From positions 1,426,001 through 1,490,000 of the forward strand of contig NC_017910.1 in assembly GCF_000262305.1 (NCBI RefSeq): DNA of 64,000 nt. Direction: 5' to 3'. Each line of letters begins with the position of its first letter. Positions within the stretch are counted from its first letter, which is position 1. The notes under the pieces are model-generated. The model saw only the letters and a program-made list of their open reading frames with translations. It was not told the DNA's origin and searched no databases. Shown here piece after piece: positions 9,462 through 18,320 of the stretch. This stretch comes from Shimwellia blattae DSM 4481 = NBRC 105725 (lineage in GTDB: Bacteria > Pseudomonadota > Gammaproteobacteria > Enterobacterales > Enterobacteriaceae). Both the position numbers and the translations under genes were made by a program.

Positions 9462-11696
9462 TCAGAACTGGGTGTTAACGCTCATATACCAGGTCCGGCC
9501 GGATTCGTTATAGGTATTGGCGCCTGCGCCATACATATAGCCGGTAGCACCGCCGGTGGTCTGGGCATTACCTTCACGCCAGTGACGCTTGTCAAAGACG
9601 TTATCCACACCCGCCGTCAGGCTGAGGTTTTTCGTGGCATCCCAGGTGGCGCTCAGCCCCACAATACTGTACGGGCTGACCTGATCTTTCTCAGAGCCGG
9701 TGACCGGCTCGCCTTTATAGTTGTATTTCTTCGGAGTCTGTTTGCCATACCAGGTAAAGGTACTTTGCACCGAGAGATCCTCACGCACCTGATAGCTCAG
9801 GGTGGAGTTCAGCGTATATTCCGGGATGATCGACAGGCGATCGCCGGTTTTTTTGTTTTTACTCTGCAACATATAGGTGATGTTGTTGGTCCACATGACC
9901 TCGTCGGTCAGCGGCAGGTTCAGGGTGCCTTCCAGCCCTTCAACAACGGCTTTTGGCACGTTCTCCCACTTATAGATGTTGCTGGTGCCGTTGGAATACT
10001 CCGCCGAATAGCCGGACTCAATCTTGTCCCGGTAGTCGTTACGGAACCAGGTTACCCCGGCCTGGTAGCCGTCGTGCTTCCATTCCAGACCAATCTCTTT
10101 ATTGATGCTGGTTTCGGCTTTGAGGTCTTTATTCCCCTGCAGGTAGCACGGCGTACCGGTGGCGTAGCACCCCTGACCACGGCTGTAGAGCAGGTAGTTG
10201 GGGTTGGTCTGGTACAGGCTCGGGGCTTTATAGGCCCGGGCGATACCCATTTTCAGGGTTAAATCGTCGGTGATGCCCTGGGAGAGGTTCAGCGACGGGC
10301 TCCAGTTAGTGCCGACCACGCTGTGGTGGTCATAACGCAGCGCCGGGGTCAGCATGGTGCTGTCGGTCAGCTCAATATTGTCTTCAGCAAACAGGGAGAA
10401 GATCTGCGCCTGGCTATAGGGGCTGCGGTTGGTACTGCTGATACCGTTAACGCTGCCGCCAGCCAGTGTCTGGGTGTTTGAGGCGTTATCCTTCATTTTC
10501 TGCTGGTTCCACTCAGTCCCGAGGGTCAGGTTCTGGTTAAACAGCAGATCAAAGGGCAGGCTGACCTCACTGTGCAGCATCACATCGCTGAGGTCTATCT
10601 GGCTAAAGTTGTCGTTGGAGAAGATCCCCTCCGTACCGCCCGCCAGGCCCTCATTCATGCGCGAGTTACGGGTGCGCTCATACTGTGCCCAGGTGTTGGT
10701 GGAGACGCCATTATCCCAGGCGCCGGTCCAGGTCAGGGAGTAGGTCTGGCGATACATACGGTTGGTTTCGTCGCCATATTTTTCCTTAACCAGTGCGTTG
10801 GTGTTGGTGTTCTGGGTATCCCCGGCGTAGAGGTTGCCCTGGCGGGTGTAACCCGTTTCAAAGGCCAGGGACTGCATCGGGGCGAAGTCCCAGCGCAGCT
10901 GGCCGTTAATGTTTTTATTGATAACCCCTTCACGGCCGGCGGGCATGGTATCGGCGTAGATCCCGGTTCGCTCAGACTCGTGACCGGCGTTGATATTGCG
11001 CCCGTCGGCCTGGGTTTTGTCCAGATCGCCCCACAGCCGGAAGCTGACATCCCCGCCCAGCGGCCCGGTCAGGCTGAAGTTGGTGCGCTTTGTGGCCCCT
11101 TCGGATTTGTGCTCCGGAACGTTGAAGTAGCTATTCCAGGTGCCGTGCCACTCCTGGCTGCTGGGTTTGGTGATGATATTCACCACGCCCCCGGCGGCAC
11201 CGTTACCGTAACGGGCCGCTGCCGGGCCACGGATCACCTCGATGCGTTCGATCATCTCCGGCGGCACCCAGTTGGAATCCCCGCGGGTATCGCGCTCGCC
11301 GCGCCACCCCTGGCGCACAGAGTTGCGGCTGGTAACGGGTTTGCCGTCTATCAGGATCAGGGTGTTTTCCGGGCCCATACCGCGAATATCTATCTGGCGG
11401 TTGTTACCGCGCTGGCCGGAGGTGGAGTTACCGGTCAGGTTAACCCCCGGCATGGTGCGGATGATCTCCGACACGTCGCGGGCCGGCGGGCGTTTTTTGA
11501 TCTCTTCTGCGGTAATGGTGGAGACCCCCGGCGCCTGCAGGTTTTGCTGGGCGGCGGTCACCACCAGGGTATCTTCGTGCTCTGCGGTCTGAGTGCTGCC
11601 CTCGCTGGCGGGGGTTTCTGCTGCCAGTGTGGGAAGCGCGGTGCCATATAACGCCAGCTGAATCAGCATGGCGAGCGTGCGGTGTTTTTTTGTCAT
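9462..11696 (-). CDS. fepA: Ferric enterobactin outer membrane receptor, TonB-dependent
   Basis: A 22-strand outer membrane barrel that binds and imports ferric enterobactin using TonB energy. The 744 residues have a signal peptide (about 1-26, ending TLAA), a TonB box (DTLVVTA, 42-48) and a plug domain. The barrel ends in phenylalanine (NTQF), as outer membrane barrels do. It is divergent from fes across a region with two Fur-box-like sites, so iron repression is expected. In E. coli entD lies next to fepA; here no entD is present between fepA and yohO. Confidence 0.97.
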   Translation of the reverse strand: MTKKHRTLAMLIQLALYGTALPTLAAETPASEGSTQTAEHEDTLVVTAAQQNLQAPGVSTITAEEIKKRPPARDVSEIIRTMPGVNLTGNSTSGQRGNNRQIDIRGMGPENTLILIDGKPVTSRNSVRQGWRGERDTRGDSNWVPPEMIERIEVIRGPAAARYGNGAAGGVVNIITKPSSQEWHGTWNSYFNVPEHKSEGATKRTNFSLTGPLGGDVSFRLWGDLDKTQADGRNINAGHESERTGIYADTMPAGREGVINKNINGQLRWDFAPMQSLAFETGYTRQGNLYAGDTQNTNTNALVKEKYGDETNRMYRQTYSLTWTGAWDNGVSTNTWAQYERTRNSRMNEGLAGGTEGIFSNDNFSQIDLSDVMLHSEVSLPFDLLFNQNLTLGTEWNQQKMKDNASNTQTLAGGSVNGISSTNRSPYSQAQIFSLFAEDNIELTDSTMLTPALRYDHHSVVGTNWSPSLNLSQGITDDLTLKMGIARAYKAPSLYQTNPNYLLYSRGQGCYATGTPCYLQGNKDLKAETSINKEIGLEWKHDGYQAGVTWFRNDYRDKIESGYSAEYSNGTSNIYKWENVPKAVVEGLEGTLNLPLTDEVMWTNNITYMLQSKNKKTGDRLSIIPEYTLNSTLSYQVREDLSVQSTFTWYGKQTPKKYNYKGEPVTGSEKDQVSPYSIVGLSATWDATKNLSLTAGVDNVFDKRHWREGNAQTTGGATGYMYGAGANTYNESGRTWYMSVNTQF

Positions 11697-11867
11697 TATC
11701 AGTATGCCCTGCTTTTAGCTGCCCCCGGTTGACTCCGTCCCACAGGGAAGAGGGCAGCGATGAGAGAGATAACCCCGGGCAGCCCGCGAAATGTGCCCGG
11801 GCCGCCTGGTGTAAGCGAACGCTGATGAAATAATTAGCAGCGTAGTTATCGCGGGCAATACGCTATT

Positions 11868-11886
11868 GCAAATGAAAATAATTATC
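11868..11886. promoter_or_regulatory. Fur box candidate 1, fepA/fes promoter region
   Basis: The 19 bases from 11868 match the classical Fur consensus (GATAATGATAATCATTATC) at 15 of 19 positions by hand count. The site lies between divergent fepA and fes, where E. coli also has Fur control. Confidence 0.75.
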
Positions 11887-11908
11887 AATACTATTGCTGT
11901 TAATTTTT

Positions 11909-11927
11909 TACAATTATAATTATTCTC
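11909..11927. promoter_or_regulatory. Fur box candidate 2, close to fes start
   Basis: TACAATTATAATTATTCTC matches the Fur consensus at 14 of 19 positions by hand count. It ends 22 bases before the fes start and could repress fes separately from the first site. Confidence 0.6.
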
Positions 11928-11949
11928 ACAATTTACATGAGGTTAGTTA

Positions 11950-13170
11950 GTGGATCTCTCTACCGGCTCCGCAGTATGGTGGCAGAATATTCTGCGCCAG
12001 GGTGTTCCGTCCGTAACCCCTATTGATTCAGAACACTGTCGGGTAGTGTTTTACTGGCGCGATCCGGCCGGTGACGGGGCCCACTCCCCGGTTAAGCGGG
12101 TATGGGTTTGTATTACCGGTGTGACAGACCACCACTCACGCCGCGGGCCGCAAACCATGCAGCGGGTGGCGGATAGCGATATCTGGTGCTGGGAGACCAC
12201 GCTCAGCAGCCGCTGGCGCGGCAGTTACTGTTTTATTCCCTCCGAACGGGAAGATGACTTCCCCCCGCAGGCTTTTGGCCCGCAGCCAGAGAGCATGGCG
12301 TTACGCGAGGGCTGGAGCCGGTTATTCCCCGCCGCGATTGCCGATCCACTAAACCCGGATAGCTGGCGCGGCGGAAGAGGGCACCCCGCCTCGGCACTTC
12401 AGCTGCCGGATGCCCCGCCGCAACCGGGCTGGGATGCCCCCAACACACCCCATCAGAAGGCCCGCTGCATTGAGTGGCGCAGCAAACGGCTGGGCAACAC
12501 CCGGCGGGTCTGGCTGTTCACCACCGGTGATGACGCGCCGCACCAGCGCCCGCTGGCCATCATGCTGGACGGGCAGTTCTGGGCCGAAAGTATGCCCGTA
12601 TGGCCTGCGCTGCAAAAGCAGACCAACGAGGGGGCACTGCCCCAGGCCCTGTATGTGCTTATCGACATCATCGATTTACCCCACCGCAGCAGGGAGCTGC
12701 CCTGCAATCCGGCATTCTGGCAGGCGGTGCGTGAGGAGTTACTGCCCCTGGTGCGCAATCATCAGCGCTGGGCCGAAACCCCGGAAACCACCGTGGTGGC
12801 CGGGCAGAGTTTTGGCGGGCTCTCCGCCCTGTATGCGGCGCTGTTCTGGCCGCAGACTTTTGGTTGTGTGTTAAGCCAGTCCGGCTCGTTCTGGTGGCCA
12901 ACTCGCCGGCCAGACGGCGGACCAGGCTGGCTGATAAACCAGTTATCCTCCGGGCAGGTCAGCGCCGCTGGCCTGAAGATTTACCTTGAAGCTGGCCGCA
13001 AAGAGCCGGTTATCCTTCAGGCGCATCAGCGCCTGGTCCCCTTATTACAATCTGGCATCGGTGCCGTTAACTACCATCTGGTCGATGGCGGGCATGATGC
13101 GCTCTGCTGGCGCGGAGGGCTGATAACCGGCCTGATGGCCCTGTGGTCACCCGCACGGCAGAAACCCTAA
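11950..13170 (+). CDS. fes: Enterobactin esterase (ferric enterobactin hydrolase)
   Basis: A cytoplasmic esterase that hydrolyses ferric enterobactin so the iron can be released. The 406 residues comprise an N-terminal Fes domain and a C-terminal alpha/beta hydrolase. The nucleophile is in GQSFGG (Ser287) and the catalytic histidine is probably His382 in DGGHD. The start is GTG at 11950, preceded by GAGGTT; the ATG at 11937 is out of frame. The gene begins fes-ybdZ-entF, with ybdZ 17 bases downstream. Confidence 0.94.
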   Translation: MDLSTGSAVWWQNILRQGVPSVTPIDSEHCRVVFYWRDPAGDGAHSPVKRVWVCITGVTDHHSRRGPQTMQRVADSDIWCWETTLSSRWRGSYCFIPSEREDDFPPQAFGPQPESMALREGWSRLFPAAIADPLNPDSWRGGRGHPASALQLPDAPPQPGWDAPNTPHQKARCIEWRSKRLGNTRRVWLFTTGDDAPHQRPLAIMLDGQFWAESMPVWPALQKQTNEGALPQALYVLIDIIDLPHRSRELPCNPAFWQAVREELLPLVRNHQRWAETPETTVVAGQSFGGLSALYAALFWPQTFGCVLSQSGSFWWPTRRPDGGPGWLINQLSSGQVSAAGLKIYLEAGRKEPVILQAHQRLVPLLQSGIGAVNYHLVDGGHDALCWRGGLITGLMALWSPARQKP

Positions 13171-13187
13171 TGGTTCAGGAGTCTGGC

Positions 13188-13406
13188 ATGGAATACAGCA
13201 ACCCCTTTGATGATCCCAACGGGCAGTTTTACATCCTTATGAACACATCCGGCGAATACAGTCTCTGGCCCGACTATTGCCCGCTACCGGCGGGCTGGAA
13301 CAAGGTCTGCGAGCCCCAACCCCAGGCCCTGTGTGTCAGCTGGCTGGCCGGGCACTGGCAGGCCCTGACACCGCAAACCTGGTCGGCCACAGGGGAGGGG
13401 CGCTGA
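13188..13406 (+). CDS. ybdZ: MbtH-like protein YbdZ, partner of EntF
   Basis: A small (72-residue) MbtH-like protein. Such proteins bind the adenylation domain of nonribosomal peptide synthetases and are needed for its folding and activity. The family pattern NPFDD, then EYSLWP, P.GW and a later tryptophan is visible. The ATG at 13188 has AGGAG six bases upstream. An in-frame ATG at 13170 overlaps the fes stop but has no ribosome binding site. The stop overlaps the entF start (TGATG). Confidence 0.92.
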   Translation: MEYSNPFDDPNGQFYILMNTSGEYSLWPDYCPLPAGWNKVCEPQPQALCVSWLAGHWQALTPQTWSATGEGR

Positions 13407-16400
13407 TGCAGCAGACAACCGCGTTTCCGCTGGTTGCCGCCCAGCCCGGGATCTGGATGGCGGACAAACTCTCGCCACTGCCCAACAGCTGGAGCGTGGC
13501 CCACTTTGTTGAGCTTAACGGTGAGCCGGATGTGGCGTGCCTCTCCCGGGCAATAGTGCTGGGCATGGCGGATGCAGACACCCTGCGGATGCGTTTTGAT
13601 GACACCGGGGGCGAGGTGCGCCAGTGGTTTGATGCCACACTTCCCCTGACGGAGCCCCGGGTGCTGGATCTGCGCCAGGAACTGCACCCGGAGCGGGCCG
13701 CCCGCGCCTGGATGGCCCGGGATCTGGACCAGGATTTGCGCCTCGACAGCGGCAACCCCCTGTATTGCCACGCGTTGATCCTGGTCGGCGATCAGCGCTG
13801 GTTCTGGTATCAGCGCTATCACCACCTGGTGGTGGACGGCTTCAGCTTTACCGCCATTACCCGGCGCACGGCGGAGATCTACACGGCGCTGTGCCGCCGT
13901 GAGCCTGTGGCGAATAACCCGTTTGTTCCCTTCAGTGAGGTGGCCCGGGAGTATCAGCACTATCAGGCATCCCCCGCCTGCGGGAAAGACGCGGCGTTCT
14001 GGCGTGAGCAGGTGGCGAGCATGGCGCCGCCGGTCACGTTATCGGACCGGGGGGCCGGGGAGTCCCCCAGCGCCAGGGCGGTGATCCGCGAAAAAATCGC
14101 CCTTAACCCGGAGGATTTTGCCGCCATCACCCGGGATATGCAGGCCAGCGGCCTTTCTGCCGCAGACGCCATTCTGGCGCTGGTTTCCCTGTGGCTCGGG
14201 CGCCTGAGCGGGCGCCAGGCGTTTTCCGCCGGGTTTATTTTTATGCGCCGGATTGGCTCCGCCGCACTTTGTGCTACGGGGCCGGTGCTCAATGTGCTGC
14301 CCTATGATGTGCGCATTACTCCGGGCCAGCGCCTGGTGGATCTGGCCGCCAGCCTGGCCGGGCAGATGAAAAAATGCCGCCGCCACCAGCGCTATGACGC
14401 CGAGCAGGTTCAGCGCGATCGTGGCCCGGCGGCCCAGGGGTCCCCCCTGTACAGCACCGTGGTCAACCTGAAAATGTTCGATTACCGGCTGGATTTTGAC
14501 GGCATCAGCGGTATTACCCACCAGCTGGCATCGGGCCCGGTACGCGATCTGGAAATTGCCCTGTATCTGGATGAACAGAACAACGCCACGGTAGAGCTGC
14601 TGGCAAACCCGGATCGCTACGCTGCCGCCACGTTGCGCCGCCATCTGGAGCGCCTGCCCCTGCTGGCCCGCCAGTTTGCCTGCCAGCCTGACTTGCCCTG
14701 TGATCAGGCGAATCTGCTGCATAAAGGGGAGCAGCAGCGGCTGGCGAAAGTGAATGATACCGGGCGCATGACCGCCGCCCTGACCCTGAGCGATATTATC
14801 GACCGCCAGGCGGCCCTGACCCCGGAAGCGCCCGCCCTGGCAGACGCGCACCACCAGCTGAGCTACCGGGAGATGCGTGCCCAGGTGGTGGCTCTGGCCC
14901 GTCGCCTGCAGGGGCAGGGGGTTCAGCCCGGTGATGTGGTGGCAGTGGCGCTCCCGCGCTCGGTGTTTTTATCGCTGGCGCTACAGGCCATTGTGGAGTG
15001 CGGTGCGGCCTGGCTACCGCTGGATACCGGCTACCCGGATGACCGGCTGCATATGATGCTGGAAGATGCCCGCCCCCGGCTGCTGATTGCCGACGCCGCG
15101 CAGCAGGCCCGTTTTGCCCGCCTGCCGGATCTGGCCATCCTTACCTGTGACCAGCTGGCACCACCGGGGGGGGAGGCCGGTGCGCTGGGTATCTCGCGCC
15201 CGGCACACACCGCCTACGTTATTTTTACCTCCGGCTCAACCGGCCGCCCGAAAGGGGTTATGGTCGATCAGCGGGCGATTGTTAACCGCCTGCTGTGGAT
15301 GCAGGACCACTACCCGCTGGGGGCGCAGGATGTGGTGCTGCAAAAGACCCCCAGCAGTTTTGATGTTTCCGTATGGGAGTTCTTCTGGCCGCTGATGGTG
15401 GGGGCGCGCCTGGTGATGGCCCCGCCGGATGCCCACCGGGATCCGGTAGTGTTGCGGGCGCTGTTACAGCACTGGCAGGTGACCACCACCCACTTTGTGC
15501 CTTCCATGCTGGCGGCATTTGTCGCCGCGCTGGACGGTGAGCACAGCGTGGCGCAGTGCAGCAGTCTGCGCCAGGTGTTCTGTAGCGGGGAGGCGCTGCC
15601 GGTGGCCCTGTGCCGGGAGTGGGAGCAACTGACCGGCATTGCGCTCCATAATCTGTACGGGCCAACGGAAGCCGCCGTGGATGTGAGCTGGTATCCGGCA
15701 TTTGGCCCGGCGCTGGCGCAGGTACAGGGCAACAGCGTGCCCATTGGCTGGCCGGTGTGGAACACGGGGCTGCGCATTCTTGATGCCAGTATGCAGCCTG
15801 TGCCACCGGGGGTGGCGGGGGATCTCTATCTTACCGGGATCCAGCTGGCTCAGGGGTATCTGGGCCGCGCCGATCTGACCGCCAGCCGCTTTGTGGCGGA
15901 TCCTCAGGCGTGCGGGCAGCGCATGTACCGCACCGGAGATGTGGCCCGCTGGCTGGATAACGGCGCGGTGGAGTATCTGGGGCGCAGTGACGATCAGCTG
16001 AAAATTCGCGGCCAGCGTATTGAGCTGGGGGATATTGACCGGGCGCTGTTGCAGTTGCCCGGGGTAGCCCAGGGGGTGGCCCATGCCTGTGTGCTGAACG
16101 ATAACCTGACCGGCGGCGGAGACGCGCGCCAACTGGTGGGGTATCTGGTGGCGGAGCCGGGCCAGCAGCTGGACTGCGACGCGCTGCGCGACCAGCTGGC
16201 GCAGGCGCTGCCGCCGCATATGGTGCCGGTGGTGCTGGTGGCGCTGGCGCAGTTCCCGCTGAGTGCGAACGGCAAGCTGGATCGTAAAGCGTTGCCGCGC
16301 CCGCTTCTGGCGCGGCCTGCCGGGCGGGCACCGGCACCGGGGGGGGAAACCACGGTTGCGGCGGCTTTTGCTGAGCTGCTTGGCTGTGAGGTAAACAGCG

Positions 16401-17305
16401 CCAGTGATGATTTCTTCGCCCTCGGGGGCCACTCCCTGCTGGCGATGCGCCTGGCAGCGCAACTGCGCGAGCAACTGGCCCGGCCGGTGACCGTGGGGCA
16501 GGTGATGGAAGCCTCCACTGTGGCGTCCCTGGCGGCAGTGCTGGCCCACTGCAACAGTGAGGAGGCCGCCCGGCAGGCCGGGTTTGATAGCGTGCTGGCG
16601 CTGCGGCGCACCAACGGCCCGGCGCTGTTTTGCTTCCACCCGGCTTCCGGGCTGGCCTGGCAGTTTAGCGTGCTGCAACGCTATCTGCCGGAAAACTGGT
16701 CGCTTATCGGGATCCAGTCGCCACGCCCGCAGGGCCCGATGCAGCAGTGCGCAACCCTTGATGAGGTGGTGGAGCACCATCTGGCAACCCTGCGCCAGCA
16801 GCAGCCCCACGGGCCCTATTATTTACTGGGGTACTCGCTGGGCGGCACGCTGGCCCAGGCACTGGCTGCCCGGCTGGAGCAGGCAGGGGAGAGGGTGGCG
16901 TTTCTCGGGTTACTGGACACCTGGCCGCCAGAGAGCCAGAACTGGGCAGATAAAGCCGCCGGTGAACTGGATCCGGCGGTACTGGCAGAAATCGAACGTG
17001 AGCGGGAGGCTTTCCTTGCCGCCCAGCGCGGCCAGCCTTCGGAGCATTTGTTCAGCACGATTTCCGGAAACTACCAGGATGCGGTGCGCCTGCTGACCAC
17101 GGCACATACCCGGCGGTTTAGCGGTAAAGCCACGCTGTTTGTGGCCAGCGAAACGCAGGCTTCAGGAATGGACGCGCGCCAGGTCTGGGCGCCCTGGCTG
17201 GGCGGGCTGGATATCTACCCGGTTAACTGCACCCACGTCGATATTATTTCGCCAGCTCAGCTGATGCACATTGGTCCGGTGCTGCGGGAGGTGCTGGCGG
17301 GGTAA
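13406..17305 (+). CDS. entF: Enterobactin synthase component F (NRPS: C-A-PCP-TE)
   Basis: A serine-activating nonribosomal peptide synthetase that condenses dihydroxybenzoyl-serine units and cyclises the trimer. The 1299 residues (E. coli about 1293) are in order: condensation domain (1-430, HHLVVDG near 138-144), adenylation domain (about 460-970, TSGSTGRPKG), carrier domain with phosphopantetheine site GGHS (Ser1010), and thioesterase with GYSLGG (Ser1144) and a late histidine in CTHVD. I chose the ATG at 13406, coupled to the ybdZ stop; the frame is open 43 codons further upstream but that part overlaps ybdZ. The carrier domains of EntF and EntB need a phosphopantetheinyl transferase, which is not in this window. 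Confidence 0.97.
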   Translation: MQQTTAFPLVAAQPGIWMADKLSPLPNSWSVAHFVELNGEPDVACLSRAIVLGMADADTLRMRFDDTGGEVRQWFDATLPLTEPRVLDLRQELHPERAARAWMARDLDQDLRLDSGNPLYCHALILVGDQRWFWYQRYHHLVVDGFSFTAITRRTAEIYTALCRREPVANNPFVPFSEVAREYQHYQASPACGKDAAFWREQVASMAPPVTLSDRGAGESPSARAVIREKIALNPEDFAAITRDMQASGLSAADAILALVSLWLGRLSGRQAFSAGFIFMRRIGSAALCATGPVLNVLPYDVRITPGQRLVDLAASLAGQMKKCRRHQRYDAEQVQRDRGPAAQGSPLYSTVVNLKMFDYRLDFDGISGITHQLASGPVRDLEIALYLDEQNNATVELLANPDRYAAATLRRHLERLPLLARQFACQPDLPCDQANLLHKGEQQRLAKVNDTGRMTAALTLSDIIDRQAALTPEAPALADAHHQLSYREMRAQVVALARRLQGQGVQPGDVVAVALPRSVFLSLALQAIVECGAAWLPLDTGYPDDRLHMMLEDARPRLLIADAAQQARFARLPDLAILTCDQLAPPGGEAGALGISRPAHTAYVIFTSGSTGRPKGVMVDQRAIVNRLLWMQDHYPLGAQDVVLQKTPSSFDVSVWEFFWPLMVGARLVMAPPDAHRDPVVLRALLQHWQVTTTHFVPSMLAAFVAALDGEHSVAQCSSLRQVFCSGEALPVALCREWEQLTGIALHNLYGPTEAAVDVSWYPAFGPALAQVQGNSVPIGWPVWNTGLRILDASMQPVPPGVAGDLYLTGIQLAQGYLGRADLTASRFVADPQACGQRMYRTGDVARWLDNGAVEYLGRSDDQLKIRGQRIELGDIDRALLQLPGVAQGVAHACVLNDNLTGGGDARQLVGYLVAEPGQQLDCDALRDQLAQALPPHMVPVVLVALAQFPLSANGKLDRKALPRPLLARPAGRAPAPGGETTVAAAFAELLGCEVNSASDDFFALGGHSLLAMRLAAQLREQLARPVTVGQVMEASTVASLAAVLAHCNSEEAARQAGFDSVLALRRTNGPALFCFHPASGLAWQFSVLQRYLPENWSLIGIQSPRPQGPMQQCATLDEVVEHHLATLRQQQPHGPYYLLGYSLGGTLAQALAARLEQAGERVAFLGLLDTWPPESQNWADKAAGELDPAVLAEIEREREAFLAAQRGQPSEHLFSTISGNYQDAVRLLTTAHTRRFSGKATLFVASETQASGMDARQVWAPWLGGLDIYPVNCTHVDIISPAQLMHIGPVLREVLAG

Positions 17306-17463
17306 GGCTGCTGTTTTCCGGGTTGCTGATGGCACCCGGATGCGGGTTAATCTCATAAAAAGCCTGATCTGGCCTTTTCATTTCCGCATGACGGTTGGAT
17401 GACTGGGCCAGACAGCCTGCCGCCAGTAAGGTCACACCGATAAGAGCGAGGCGCTCCCCGCAC
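17244..17463 (-). pseudogene. Possible small lipoprotein gene, apparently frameshifted
   Basis: On the minus strand a frame reads RLALIGVTLLAAGC then LAQSSNRHAEMKRP, an almost ideal lipoprotein signal with lipobox LAAGC. The frame has no good start: it runs into TAG upstream. Removing one G from the GGGG at 17456-17459 would join it to a GTG at 17463 (reading MRERLALIG), with GGGAG just before. The downstream part, about 50 residues, is proline-rich and overlaps the end of entF by 62 bases. I do not recognise the family. It could be a decayed gene, a sequencing error in the G-run, or chance. Confidence 0.35.
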
Positions 17464-17536
17464 TACTCCCGGAGCCTATTCTGGGCTATATTGGGCCCAC
17501 TATCGTTCACCCCTTTTTGTACAGGTAACACCGGCA

Positions 17537-17884
17537 ATGGCTCTGATCCCTAAAAACTACGCGCGCCTGGAAAGTGGCTATCGCGAAAAAGCGTTAAAAA
17601 TTTACCCGTGGGTATGCGGGCGCTGCTCGCGGGAATTTGTCTATTCAAACCTGCGTGAGTTGACGGTGCACCATATCGATCACGACCACACCAATAACCC
17701 GGAAGACGGCAGCAACTGGGAGTTACTGTGCCTGTACTGCCATGATCATGAGCATTCAAAGTACACGGAAGCGGACCAGTACGGCACCACGGTGGTTGCC
17801 GGTGAGGATGCGCAAGATGATGTGGGCGTGGCAACCTACAACCCCTTTGCCGATCTCAAAGCGATGCTGAATAAGAAAAAATAA
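17537..17884 (+). CDS. yajD: HNH nuclease family protein YajD
   Basis: 115 residues, the same length as E. coli YajD and apparently nearly identical to it. It contains an HNH endonuclease fold with zinc-binding pairs CGRC (near residue 27) and CLYC, and the HH.DHDH core (VHHIDHDHTNN). Its biological role is not established. In E. coli yajD lies near tsx, not in the ent cluster, so its place between entF and fepC is a rearrangement relative to E. coli. It stands alone, with a hairpin-rich region downstream. Confidence 0.93.
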   Translation: MALIPKNYARLESGYREKALKIYPWVCGRCSREFVYSNLRELTVHHIDHDHTNNPEDGSNWELLCLYCHDHEHSKYTEADQYGTTVVAGEDAQDDVGVATYNPFADLKAMLNKKK

Positions 17885-17994
17885 GGCTGACCCCTGCGGT
17901 AAAACAAAACCAGCTTCAGCGGCTGAAATGCCGCTGAATGTCAGTTAATAGCCGCGAGGGTGTTAACCCCCGCATAAAGGCAATCGGCGAAAAC

Positions 17995-18320
17995 GCAGGT
18001 GCGGCTCAAGGACTGGCTGCCAGGATGGCAGCCAGAAGGAAGGTTGAGGCATGGATGCCGCATAACATTGTCAGGAACAATGTTAAACAGCGCTTGCGCT
18101 GGCCCCGGAGGGGTGAGCCTCATGGATGAGGCGAATAATCCTGACTGGTCCGCCAGAGCAAGCCGGAGTTGCAGCGAACCGCGTAGCGGCGACAACATTG
18201 CCGGGAGCAATGTTGAACGACATTCATGTCGGCCCGCAGGGGGAGCCCCAGGGATGGGGCGACTAACGACCGCGGGCCGGCGAGGTCTCCAGGAGGGGGC
18301 CGGTCCCCCCTCCTGGAACG
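17995..18320 (+). ncRNA. Candidate structured RNA with many GGA-loop hairpins (CsrA-sponge-like)
   Basis: This stretch has no convincing protein but contains a dense series of perfect hairpins whose loops expose GGA on the plus strand. They are: 18013-18035 (9-bp stem, loop AGGAT); 18048-18059 (4 bp, TGGA); 18064-18084 (8 bp, CAGGA); 18103-18113 (4 bp, GGA); 18117-18132 (6 bp, TGGA); 18193-18215 (9 bp, CGGGA); 18245-18260 (6 bp, GGGA). GGA in a hairpin loop, often as ANGGAT, is the known recognition element of CsrA/RsmA, and CsrB/CsrC RNAs carry many copies. No clear promoter or T-run terminator was seen, so the ends are guesses. Position does not match csrB or csrC. It may instead be another structured RNA or repeat element. 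Confidence 0.45.
18289..18316. terminator. Strong GC-rich hairpin at the end of the hairpin cluster
   Basis: CCAGGAGGGGG (18289-18299) pairs perfectly with CCCCCTCCTGG (18306-18316) around a six-base loop. It could close the candidate RNA or stop transcription, but there is no T-run on either strand. Confidence 0.35.

Noticed and set aside
9429..10262. Long plus-strand open frame opposite fepA (another at 10572-11651)
   Set aside because: No family resemblance and no ribosome binding site; it mirrors the codon pattern of the well-supported fepA gene.
13170..13187. Earlier ybdZ start at the ATG overlapping the fes stop
   Set aside because: No ribosome binding site. The ATG at 13188 has AGGAG and gives the usual 72-residue length.
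18013..18260. Hairpin array considered as a CRISPR array
   Set aside because: Stems differ in sequence and there are no equal-length repeats with unique spacers; no cas genes are nearby.
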